Of a DNA stretch of 5,920 nt, positions 1 through 5,801 are shown one piece after another. The stretch is from Haloarcula sp. GTDB taxonomy: Archaea; Halobacteriota; Halobacteria; Halobacteriales; Haloarculaceae. The position numbers and the translations under genes were made by a program. The stretch's first letter is position 1. Every line of letters starts with the position of its first letter. The notes under the pieces are model-generated. The model was not told the origin of the DNA. It worked only from the letters and a program-made list of their open reading frames with translations, and did no database searches. The stretch is taken from positions 1-5,920 of the forward strand of contig JAQCNK010000073.1 in the NCBI GenBank assembly GCA_028275075.1, read 5' to 3'.

Positions 1-1630
1 CGCTGTTGTCGGTGACGGCCTCTATGGCCGCGACGAGCGGTCCGGTGCCACCACTGCCGACCACGACGGTCTGGGTCTCGGTAGCTGTCCCACCCCGTCC
101 GTCAGACACGCGCAGCGTCACGTCGTAGGTTCCGTTGGTGTCGTAGACGTGTGAGGCCGTCACGCCGGTGTCATCGTAGCTCCCGTCGCTCGTCCAGTCC
201 CACTCGTAAGTCAGCGAGTCCCCGTCCGGGTCAGTTGACGCGCTGGCGTCGAACGTGACTGACTGCCCGGCCGACGGGTTCGTCGGCGAGTAGTCAAACT
301 CGGCAGTCGGCTCGCCGTTCGTCGCGTCGACCGTCTGGTTGTCCTCACCGACCAGATTCGAGCTATCGCCAGCGCGAACGACGACGTAATACGGATTTGT
401 GCCCACCCCGCCCGAGTCGCTGACCGTCACGGTCGTCGAGGACCCGTCGTAGGACGACGACGTACGCTGATCGATCTGGGTGGTTCGGCTCGAACTGTCG
501 TACAACGTGACGGTGTAGTTCGTGATACTGCCGTCCGGATCGTTCGCCTCGAAGGTGACGGTAATATCGTACTTGCCGCTGTTTCCCTGCTCGGTGATGG
601 TGGTTCCGGTGATACTGACCGTCGGTGCACTCTCCCCGACGACGGTGATCAGCTGGCTCTGGCTGTTGACGGCCCCGTCGTCGTCGGTGACTCTGAGCCG
701 AGCGGTGTAGTCACCGATGCTGTCGTAGCTGGTCGTGGCCGACGCCCCAGTGGCGTCGACGGTACCGTTACCGTCGAAGTCCCACTCGTAGCTGACGAGA
801 GTACCATCGAGGTCCGTGGAATTGGTGCCATCGAACGCGACTGACTGTCCTGGGTTGGGCACCGACGGTGTGTATGTGTAGCTCGCGGTCGGGAATACGT
901 TGTACACTCTGATGTTCCGAGTTCGGTTGTCTGTCCGTCCGTCGGCTGTCGTCACCGTCAGCGTCACCGGGTAGGTCCCGTTGTCGGGGAAACTGTGACT
1001 GGCGGTCTCGCCCGTCGCATCGGTACCGTTGTCCCCGTCGAAATCCCACTCGTAGCTGGCTATCGTCGCACCCGTTTCGACGCTGCTGTCGCCGGCGTCG
1101 AAGGTGACAGTGTCGATGGGTGTGGGCTGGCGGGGCGAGTACGAGAACCCGGCGTCGACAGTGACGGCAGGAGTTACTGTCACATCATGTATGACCGTCC
1201 CCGACGGGGTATGGACGATACTCACGCGAAGTCTGTCGCCCCCGACATCGTTCGAGTGGTTCCACCGGTCCCCGGGTTCAAATATGGCTGTGTCGCTTCC
1301 GCGGTGCTGGATGAACGAACTGAGAGGGTAGCGCGCCCTACTCTCGCCGCTGAGAACGACCTCCATCGACGACACGTCGACGGTTGTGCCGCCGTTGTGG
1401 GCTATACTGACGAACTCCGTCGTCGCGTCTACGATCACGTCGACAGTCGGTCCGCTCTCGCTTTCGGCTGAGACGCCCTGCAAGACGACCAGTCCAATGA
1501 GACTCACCACGACCACGACGACACCCGTCAGCAACACGACGCCGATAACCTCGGACTGGGCGCGCTCCGGCCGGTCGCTGTCACTTTCGCCCGGACGCGC
1601 CCGCTCTCTCTCCTCTTGACTCTCCGCCAT
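1..1630 (-). CDS. Exported PKD-repeat surface protein with archaeal type IV pilin-like N-terminus (C-terminus outside window)
   Basis: The frame stays open from ATG at 1630 to the window edge, giving 543 codons without a stop. Residues 1-23 are charged and hydrophilic. Then comes A24-Q25-S26-E27-V28-I29-G30 and a hydrophobic helix to about residue 50, the form of an archaeal class III (prepilin peptidase) signal; cleavage near A24/Q25 is inferred. Residues 60-155 form a beta-rich segment typical of haloarchaeal pilin-like proteins. PKD domains follow at about 157-243, 246-331 and 440-525, each with a YEWD(F/W) core and a G-(T/D)-Y near the end. Residues 335-436 are a separate beta-type segment I do not recognise. 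Nine N-X-S/T sequons suggest surface glycosylation. The gene starts 3 nt after the stop of the upstream pilin-like gene, in the same frame, so co-transcription and translational coupling are likely. The probable role is a cell-surface adhesin, stalk or minor pilin; exact function is unknown. How much protein is missing cannot be told. Confidence 0.87.
   Translation of the reverse strand, partial: MAESQEERERARPGESDSDRPERAQSEVIGVVLLTGVVVVVVSLIGLVVLQGVSAESESGPTVDVIVDATTEFVSIAHNGGTTVDVSSMEVVLSGESRARYPLSSFIQHRGSDTAIFEPGDRWNHSNDVGGDRLRVSIVHTPSGTVIHDVTVTPAVTVDAGFSYSPRQPTPIDTVTFDAGDSSVETGATIASYEWDFDGDNGTDATGETASHSFPDNGTYPVTLTVTTADGRTDNRTRNIRVYNVFPTASYTYTPSVPNPGQSVAFDGTNSTDLDGTLVSYEWDFDGNGTVDATGASATTSYDSIGDYTARLRVTDDDGAVNSQSQLITVVGESAPTVSITGTTITEQGNSGKYDITVTFEANDPDGSITNYTVTLYDSSSRTTQIDQRTSSSYDGSSTTVTVSDSGGVGTNPYYVVVRAGDSSNLVGEDNQTVDATNGEPTAEFDYSPTNPSAGQSVTFDASASTDPDGDSLTYEWDWTSDGSYDDTGVTASHVYDTNGTYDVTLRVSDGRGGTATETQTVVVGSGGTGPLVAAIEAVTDNS
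771..793 (-). repeat. PKD core repeat, copy in PKD domain 2
   Basis: This 23-base stretch encodes the SYEWDFDG core of the second PKD domain. It matches 1035-1057 at 22 of 23 positions, exactly 264 bases (88 codons) away, which is the period of one PKD domain. It reflects duplication of the domain inside the gene rather than a mobile repeat. Confidence 0.7.
1035..1057 (-). repeat. PKD core repeat, copy in PKD domain 1
   Basis: This is the partner of 771-793, encoding SYEWDFDG in the first PKD domain, with one base difference (synonymous, Asp GAT against GAC). The third domain has the diverged version YEWDW at about 192-206, so domains 1 and 2 look like the most recent duplicates. Confidence 0.7.
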
Positions 1631-1633
1631 CGG

Positions 1634-2851
1634 TCAGCTACCTGCGACGAAATACAGCCCCGTCTCGCCGGTCTCTAGCTGTACCGACAGGATGAACCAG
1701 TCGTTCTGATTGATGTTGGTGTCGAACGTCAACCTGACAGCCGTCTCAGTGCCTTTGCCGTCAAGACGTATCTTCGGGGAGAGGCTCTCATATGGCCCCC
1801 CAATATCGAGTGTTCCCGAGGCCGGCTCGCCAACCCTGCGGATACTGGCTGACGATGGGGTCGCCCCGCCGCCCTGCTTTTTGTAGAAGTTGATTCGGGA
1901 GTCCGTGATATTGTTGACCCCGGCGCTGTTGTTGAACGTCAGGGTCATGTTTTTGTTGTTCCGGACTTCGCTCACCAGTCGAATATTACCGGGGGCGGCG
2001 GGATTGATCGCGTCGGCTCCGCCGTCGCCGCCGCCGTCGCCGCTCACTGCTGTCGGCGACTGTCCGAGTCCGACTGGCCCGCATTCGACGGTTACCTGCT
2101 CGTTGAGTGTAATCGTCACGTTGGAGCCGGCCGCGCCGTTCGTGACAGTGACGTTGCTGGGGTCGACTTGCCCGTCGAGCAACTGCCTCCATCTCGATTC
2201 GCTGGTCTGGGTCGGTAACGTCACGTTGCCGACCGCTCGCGTGGAGGTGTCAACGACGCCTGCACGAGGTTCGACAGCGACCGTCTGCGTCCCACCGACA
2301 CTGATGTCGCCTGTCAACGGAAGGATCTGCAGCCGGTCGCCCTGAATCAGGGTCTGGTCAGTCAACTGGACGCTCTCGCTCCCGAACGCGTGGAGCAGGA
2401 AACTACTCTCATATCGGAGGGTTCCCGCGCCGCGATAGGTGGAATAGCTCGGCGTGTACTCCAGGGACTGGGTCTCGACGTTGTCACCGGGACAGACATC
2501 GGTCGTGATATCCGTGCCGTTCCTGTCTTCGATGGTGATCGGCCGCGGATCTGTCGTCGAGAGTGAGCCGGTTGCCGACGGTGGGTTGAGTGCGAGCAAT
2601 CGGGGCGGGAACGTCGTGCCGAGCGTGACCTCCGTGTAGCCGTCGTCGCCCCCGCTGTACGTATCAAGAAGCGTGTTTCGAACCTCAACCATGTCGCGCT
2701 GGACCTGTTGGTTGTGGTTAAACTCTACCTGCCGGTTCTGGTTCGGAATAATGAACGCCTGGTAGCTGGAAAAGGCGATCAGCAGGACGGCGAACAGCAA
2801 CACAGCCCCGATCTGGATGGACTGCGCTCGCTCATCGCCGACTAATTCCAT
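1634..2851 (-). CDS. Pilin-like exported protein, haloarchaeal family
   Basis: A 405-residue protein of unassigned function. The N-terminus MELVGDERAQ is short and charged and is followed by a hydrophobic helix at about 12-35, an archaeal type IV pilin-like (class III) signal with likely processing near A9/Q10. The stretch after the helix (P36-NQNRQVEFNHNQQVQRD) is polar and probably helical; I recall it as typical of a family of haloarchaeal surface proteins, but could not check. Residues 70-260 are beta-rich. C120 and C257 are the only cysteines and could form a disulfide. A Gly/Asp linker (about 270-280) separates a C-terminal domain at about 290-405. Sequons at N111, N209, N233, N244, N301, N307 and N314 point to N-glycosylation outside the cell. 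The start is supported by a TATA-like box 26 nt upstream. It lies directly before the PKD pilin-like gene, which suggests a shared pilus or surface complex. The product could equally be an anchored surface protein rather than a pilus subunit. Confidence 0.85.
   Translation of the reverse strand: MELVGDERAQSIQIGAVLLFAVLLIAFSSYQAFIIPNQNRQVEFNHNQQVQRDMVEVRNTLLDTYSGGDDGYTEVTLGTTFPPRLLALNPPSATGSLSTTDPRPITIEDRNGTDITTDVCPGDNVETQSLEYTPSYSTYRGAGTLRYESSFLLHAFGSESVQLTDQTLIQGDRLQILPLTGDISVGGTQTVAVEPRAGVVDTSTRAVGNVTLPTQTSESRWRQLLDGQVDPSNVTVTNGAAGSNVTITLNEQVTVECGPVGLGQSPTAVSGDGGGDGGADAINPAAPGNIRLVSEVRNNKNMTLTFNNSAGVNNITDSRINFYKKQGGGATPSSASIRRVGEPASGTLDIGGPYESLSPKIRLDGKGTETAVRLTFDTNINQNDWFILSVQLETGETGLYFVAGS
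2019..2042 (-). repeat. Perfect 12-bp tandem duplication in a Gly/Asp linker
   Basis: The 12-mer ccgccgtcgccg occurs twice head to tail on the plus strand. It encodes the G/D-rich linker (GDGGGDGG) of the pilin-like protein. In-frame gain or loss of units would change linker length without breaking the gene. Confidence 0.75.
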
Positions 2852-2871
2852 GCCGACAACTTATGTACTGG

Positions 2872-2882
2872 TAGTTAAAAGC
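2872..2882 (-). promoter_or_regulatory. TATA-like box for the pilin-like/PKD operon
   Basis: On the minus strand the sequence reads GGCTTTTAACT. The TTTTAA core at 2875-2880 is centred about 26 nt upstream of the ATG at 2851, so transcription would start at or next to the start codon and the mRNA would be leaderless. No Shine-Dalgarno motif is seen before this ATG, which agrees. The box lies in the 43-bp gap after the DUF2150 stop. Confidence 0.6.
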
Positions 2883-2894
2883 CTATCCGCTAAC

Positions 2895-3476
2895 TCACTC
2901 GTCGTCTTCTTCGACGACTTCCGGGTCAGAGAGTGCGGTCTGAAGGCTGTCGAGTCCGTTGACCCACTCGGAGACGAGGCCGTATTCGAGATCCTCGACG
3001 ACCTCCATCGGCAGCTCGTCACCGTCGATCACTCGCGTCCCCGCCTGGACGCAGTAGCCAAGCGCCGCATCCAGATCCTCTTCGGCCTCGGCGTCGGCCG
3101 CCGCGCCGACGTAGTCGGTGACTGTCGCCTCGCTCGCGACGCCCTCAGCGGTGTACTCCTCGGCGGCGTAGAAGACACAGACCAGTGACGTCTGTACACC
3201 GTCGATAAGCATCAGCGTCTCCTCTTCGTCGATATCTATTTCGTCGAGGACGATCTCTCGGACTCCGGCTAACTCGGACAGTGCACTCTCCTCGTCCAGC
3301 TCGCCGTCGTCGTAGTCAGTGAGTATCTTCGCGACCGCGATGGCGGCGTCATCCTGCAGGTTTAACAGGAGTCGTGCCGAATCCTCGTCTTCGGGGTCGA
3401 TCCCCTCATCTTCAATGCGGTCGAGCCAGTTCTGCCAGCGTTCGTCTGTGTAGTACTCCCCCGGCGGCGTGCTCAT
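2895..3476 (-). CDS. DUF2150 family protein
   Basis: A 193-residue soluble protein, very acidic and mostly helical, with no signal peptide or membrane segment. It matches the archaeal DUF2150 family as I remember it: an N-terminal YYTDERWQNWLDR block (about 8-20), EDSARLLLNLQDD (31-43), the hallmark IDGVQTSLVCVFYAAEEY (91-108), DAALGYCVQAG (136-146), and EYGLVSEWVNGLDSLQTAL near the C-terminus (164-182). The acidic tail EVVEEDDE is typical for halophiles. The family has no established function that I know of; it is widespread in haloarchaea, which suggests a housekeeping role. The gene appears transcribed on its own, with a putative promoter just upstream, although pdxS lies 169 bp upstream on the same strand. 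The start is backed by the family-like N-terminus and by a GGAG motif 4 nt before the ATG. Confidence 0.9.
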   Translation of the reverse strand: MSTPPGEYYTDERWQNWLDRIEDEGIDPEDEDSARLLLNLQDDAAIAVAKILTDYDDGELDEESALSELAGVREIVLDEIDIDEEETLMLIDGVQTSLVCVFYAAEEYTAEGVASEATVTDYVGAAADAEAEEDLDAALGYCVQAGTRVIDGDELPMEVVEDLEYGLVSEWVNGLDSLQTALSDPEVVEEDDE

Positions 3477-3600
3477 ATCTCTCCGTATGTGCGCCTGGGG
3501 ATAATAGCTTCGACAGCCACTCGCGGCCGTTATTAGCGACGTAATAGCCTGATTGGAACGGGCCTTGCCGGCTCAGCTTCTCCGGGTTCGAGGACGACAT
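3412..3600 (-). CDS. Possible small ORF overlapping the start of the DUF2150 gene
   Basis: From ATG at 3600 the minus strand encodes 62 residues beginning MSSSNPEKLSRQGPFQSGYY. The first 40 or so residues, lying in the gap between pdxS and the DUF2150 gene, look more like protein than a random frame, and a TGTTTTCC element is centred about 26 nt upstream. Against it, the last third overlaps the DUF2150 coding sequence out of frame, and no family is recognised. It may be only a fortuitous open frame in an untranslated region. Confidence 0.2.
   Translation of the reverse strand: MSSSNPEKLSRQGPFQSGYYVANNGREWLSKLLSPGAHTERYEHAAGGVLHRRTLAELARPH
3501..3510 (-). promoter_or_regulatory. Putative TATA box for the DUF2150 gene
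   Basis: The minus strand reads AAGCTATTAT, centred about 28-30 nt upstream of the ATG at 3476. This would give a leaderless or nearly leaderless transcript. A GGAG motif (3481-3484) lies 4 nt before the ATG; it would fall upstream of the transcript start if this box is used, so only one of the two signals is likely to matter. Confidence 0.45.
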
Positions 3601-3623
3601 TTCATCCAGCCTCACTACTGCTG

Positions 3624-3642
3624 GAAAACAGGCTGCAGGCCG
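3624..3642 (-). terminator. Weak candidate terminator after pdxS
   Basis: Just after the pdxS stop the minus strand has GGCCTGCAGCC, able to form only a short GGC/GCC stem, followed closely by TGTTTT. Archaeal termination relies mainly on T tracts, and this one is short, so the call is tentative. Confidence 0.2.
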
Positions 3643-3645
3643 CTA

Positions 3646-4554
3646 TCAGACGCCCCGACCCTGGAGCTTCTCTTCTTCGGGGAGGTCGGCGTTCGCATCG
3701 CCTTTCATCCCCTTGCCGACGTTCTTGCAGATCTCGGTCAGCGTCTCGGCGTCATCCCAGTTGTTGACGGCCTCGACGACGGCGGTCCCCATCTCCCGCG
3801 GATTCTCGGCCCCGAAGATACCCGAGCCGACGAAGATACCGTCACAGCCGTGGTGCATCATGAGCGCGGCGTCGGCCGGTGTCGCGATGCCGCCGGCGGC
3901 GAAGTTGACGACGGGCAGACGCCCCATCTCGGCCGTCTCATGGACAAGCTCGGCGGGGGCCTCGTGTTCTCGGGCCCACTTCTCGCGTTCCTCGTAGTTC
4001 ATTCCTTCGAGCTTGCGAATCGAACCCTTGATGTTACGCTGGTGGTGGACCGCCTGGTTCACGTCGCCGGTGCCGGCCTCGCCCTTCGTTCGAATCATCG
4101 CCGCGCCCTCGCCGATGCGGCGCAGGGCCTCCTGCAGGTTGCGCGCGCCACAGACAAACGGTGCGGTAAAGTCGCGCTTGTCGATGTGGTACCGGTCGTC
4201 CGCGGGCGTCAGGACCTCGCTCTCGTCGAGCATGTCAGCCCCCGCGGCTTCCAGTATCTCGGCTTCCTTCCGGTGGCCGATGCGGGCCTTACCCATCACC
4301 GGGATGGAGACCTCGTCGATAACCGACTGCAGCGAGGCGGGGTCTGCCATCCGCGCGACACCGCCGCGCTTGCGGATGTCAGCCGGGACAGCTTCGAGGT
4401 TCATCACAGCGACTGCACCGACGTCTTCGGCGATACGGGCCTGCTCGGCCGTGACGACGTCCATGATGACGCCGCCCTTCTGCATCTTCGCGAAGCCGCG
4501 CTTGACCAGGTCAGTGCCGCGGCGAAGTCCCTCTAAATCGGTAGCTTCAGGCAT
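3646..4554 (-). CDS. pdxS: Pyridoxal 5'-phosphate synthase, synthase subunit PdxS
   Basis: A 302-residue (beta/alpha)8-barrel enzyme that makes pyridoxal 5'-phosphate from ribose 5-phosphate, glyceraldehyde 3-phosphate and ammonia, the last supplied by the glutaminase subunit PdxT, in the cytoplasm. Conserved blocks are [17 protein letters not shown] (18-34), [21 protein letters not shown] (52-72), MGKARIGH (87-94), [11 protein letters not shown] (110-120), [11 protein letters not shown] (154-164) and [19 protein letters not shown] (215-233). By alignment with Bacillus PdxS, D32, K89 and K157 correspond to catalytic D24, K81 and K149, so the enzyme should be active. The C-terminus [10 protein letters not shown] is intact. 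The frame stays open to 4653, but the extra upstream codons give an Arg/Ser-rich stretch unlike the family. The ATG at 4554 gives the usual N-terminus [14 protein letters not shown], with a TATA-like box 26 nt upstream. pdxT is not in the window. Confidence 0.98.
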   Translation of the reverse strand: MPEATDLEGLRRGTDLVKRGFAKMQKGGVIMDVVTAEQARIAEDVGAVAVMNLEAVPADIRKRGGVARMADPASLQSVIDEVSIPVMGKARIGHRKEAEILEAAGADMLDESEVLTPADDRYHIDKRDFTAPFVCGARNLQEALRRIGEGAAMIRTKGEAGTGDVNQAVHHQRNIKGSIRKLEGMNYEEREKWAREHEAPAELVHETAEMGRLPVVNFAAGGIATPADAALMMHHGCDGIFVGSGIFGAENPREMGTAVVEAVNNWDDAETLTEICKNVGKGMKGDANADLPEEEKLQGRGV

Positions 4555-4574
4555 TACACCGGGCTTAGGACTGG

Positions 4575-4584
4575 ATTTACTTAA
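4575..4584 (-). promoter_or_regulatory. TATA-like box for pdxS
   Basis: The minus strand reads TTAAGTAAAT, centred about 26 nt before the pdxS ATG, predicting a leaderless mRNA. It supports the start at 4554 over upstream in-frame starts, which would lie inside or upstream of the promoter. Confidence 0.55.
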
Positions 4585-4696
4585 CGCGTGCCCTTGGCCG
4601 GGACAGACCCACCGATTCGATGGTCGGAGACGTGTCGCGTGGCTCGCCGTCACACCGTACCCGCAGGCGTCCCGATAACGAGAGGTGGATCGCTAG

Positions 4697-4706
4697 CTGT
4701 TTACCA
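4697..4706 (+). promoter_or_regulatory. Putative TATA box for the DUF1405 gene
   Basis: The sequence CTGTTTACCA is centred about 26-27 nt upstream of the ATG at 4728, the spacing of a leaderless haloarchaeal promoter. The match to a TATA consensus is weak, so confidence rests mainly on position. Confidence 0.4.
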
Positions 4707-4727
4707 CCGGGACACACAGGCTCTGGC

Positions 4728-5495
4728 ATGTCGGCCCTGAACCGGGTGGGGCGTCGAATCGAATCGCTCGTCGCCCGGTACTTCGACGCGTCGCTGCCCG
4801 ACTCCGAAGGGCTCCCCCGATACGTTGCGCCGTTGCCCGCGTGGCTCGAAGACATCGGGCTCAGACTGGCGTGGCCCATCGTCATCGTCAATCTTGTCGG
4901 GACACTGTTTGGCTTCTGGTACTACGCTGGCCGACCACTCGAACTCACCCCACCGCTGGTCGAGGGACAGCTCGGCGCGGCACCGCCGCTCGCGTATCCG
5001 CTGATTCCGGACTCGCCGGTCGCGACGCTGTTCATCGGGCTCTCGTTCGCGGCCTGGAAGCGTGACTGGGACGCCGAGTGGCTCCACGCTCTGGCCTTCT
5101 TCGGCTGTATCAAACTCGGTCTCTGGACGCCGTACGTCCAGCTTGCGATCAACGGCAGCGGCGGTGTCGCCTCGTGGCTCTACTGGTTCCTCATCGTCTC
5201 ACATCTGGCGATGGCAGTCGAGGCGTTTCTCATCCACCGCTACGCGGGCTTTTCCGTTCCGGCCGTTACCGTCGCCATCGTCTGGTACGGGTTCAACGAC
5301 ATCGTCGACTACTTTGTCCCCGTGCTGGGGGGCCCACACCACACGTGGTTGCGGGGCGAGCCGTTGCTCTCCTACTGGGAGTTCGACCACACAGTGCTGG
5401 CCCACGACCTCGCGGCGAGCTGGGCGGTGACGCTGACGATCCTGGCGACGTTTCTGGCGCTCGCGACGCGAGTCGAGAAAGTCAAGCGTCGGTAG
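4728..5495 (+). CDS. DUF1405 family multi-pass membrane protein
   Basis: A 255-residue integral membrane protein. Hydrophobic stretches at about 45-67, 95-110, 118-141, 148-170, 177-199 and 227-246 suggest six membrane segments after a soluble N-terminal arm. Family-like features are the N55...FGFWYYAGRPLE block at the end of the first helix, FGCIKLGLWTP (125-135), VSHLAMAVEAFLIHRY (157-172), YGFNDIVDYF (187-196) and a late EFDHTVLAHD (218-227). This pattern matches DUF1405, the family of Bacillus YpjA, whose function is unknown. Asp, Asn and His residues conserved in or near the membrane (N190, D191, D194, H204, H205, D220, H221, H226) could bind a metal or ligand; that is inference. The frame stays open back to 4620, but the ATG at 4728 is preferred: upstream codons look non-coding and a TATA-like element is well placed. 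The short T run at 5510-5513 may help terminate. It is transcribed divergently from pdxS and convergently with the small gene at 5503-5756. Confidence 0.9.
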   Translation: MSALNRVGRRIESLVARYFDASLPDSEGLPRYVAPLPAWLEDIGLRLAWPIVIVNLVGTLFGFWYYAGRPLELTPPLVEGQLGAAPPLAYPLIPDSPVATLFIGLSFAAWKRDWDAEWLHALAFFGCIKLGLWTPYVQLAINGSGGVASWLYWFLIVSHLAMAVEAFLIHRYAGFSVPAVTVAIVWYGFNDIVDYFVPVLGGPHHTWLRGEPLLSYWEFDHTVLAHDLAASWAVTLTILATFLALATRVEKVKRR

Positions 5496-5502
5496 CTGGG
5501 CA

Positions 5503-5756
5503 TCACCGCTTTTCGACGGGCATCCACGTCCGTCCGTCTCCGCCGACGTAGCGAGCGACCGGCCGTAGCAGACGGTTATCACCATCCGCAACGTCCATCG
5601 GCTCGCTCTCCGTAGCGGCGGCAGCCCGGAGCACCGGCGCTACCCCCCGGGAAGCCGGCGCGCGTCGACCAGCGATTCCCGGAACTCCCGCAGCGTTTCG
5701 GCGACGGTTATCGACTCTAGACCGGGGTCGAAGACGGCGTGTGTCACAGCCCTCAT
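5503..5756 (-). pseudogene. Small unrecognised gene, apparently frameshifted at a run of six G
   Basis: From ATG at 5756 the minus strand encodes MRAVTHAVFDPGLESITVAE and on to ...LVDARRLPGG, then a TAG at 5640-5642: 38 codons. This part looks like real haloarchaeal protein. The frame that continues from 5643 to TGA at 5503-5505 gives 46 further plausible residues (ending RYVGGDGRTWMPVEKR), whereas the same frame before that point is Arg/Ser-rich and looks non-coding. The switch falls on the six-G run at 5643-5648. One extra G, or two fewer, would fuse both parts into a protein of about 84 or 83 residues. Only 7 nt separate its stop from that of the convergent DUF1405 gene, as for a genuine gene. 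I do not recognise the family. A sequencing indel, a recent inactivating mutation, or -1 slippage on GGG GGG just before the stop are all possible. It may be co-transcribed with the gene 45 nt upstream. Confidence 0.45.
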
Positions 5757-5801
5757 TTACGGGGGCCGACGAATAGAGTGTTTTGCCACCGGGCGAACGG
5801 C

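Larger units (their letters stand above)
4555..4727. other. Divergent intergenic region between pdxS and the DUF1405 gene
   Basis: 173 bp with no convincing coding content: open frames here give Arg/Ser-rich peptides typical of shadow frames. It holds a TATA-like element for each flanking gene, close to each start codon. No strong inverted repeat or recognisable operator was seen in the roughly 115 bp between the two boxes. Confidence 0.6.

Noticed and set aside
995..1471. 158-codon plus-strand frame and several minus-strand frames overlapping the PKD gene
   Set aside because: They are shadows of the PKD frame, which is continuous from 1630 to the window edge with clear domain motifs.
1..1630. 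Spaced repeats as a possible CRISPR or mobile-element signal
   Set aside because: The repeats are in frame, 88 codons apart, and encode PKD cores, so domain duplication explains them.
1890..2345. 151-codon plus-strand frame with a hydrophobic start
   Set aside because: It is antisense to the pilin-like gene, and its Ser/Pro/Val-rich composition mirrors the codons of that gene.
3553..4536. 327-codon open frame on the plus strand opposite pdxS
   Set aside because: It lies antisense to a fully conserved pdxS with intact catalytic motifs. Long antisense frames are common in GC-rich coding DNA, and the peptide matches nothing I recognise.
4555..4653. N-terminal extension of PdxS by 33 codons
   Set aside because: The extra residues are unlike any PdxS N-terminus, and the TATA-like box for pdxS lies inside this stretch.
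4598..4715. Eight-base direct repeat ccgggaca in the divergent promoter region
   Set aside because: It is too short and GC-rich to stand out from chance, and it is not symmetric about either promoter.
4620..4727. N-terminal extension of the DUF1405 protein by 36 codons
   Set aside because: The peptide is Arg/Ser/His-rich with no acidic bias, and the likely promoter element at 4697-4706 lies within it.
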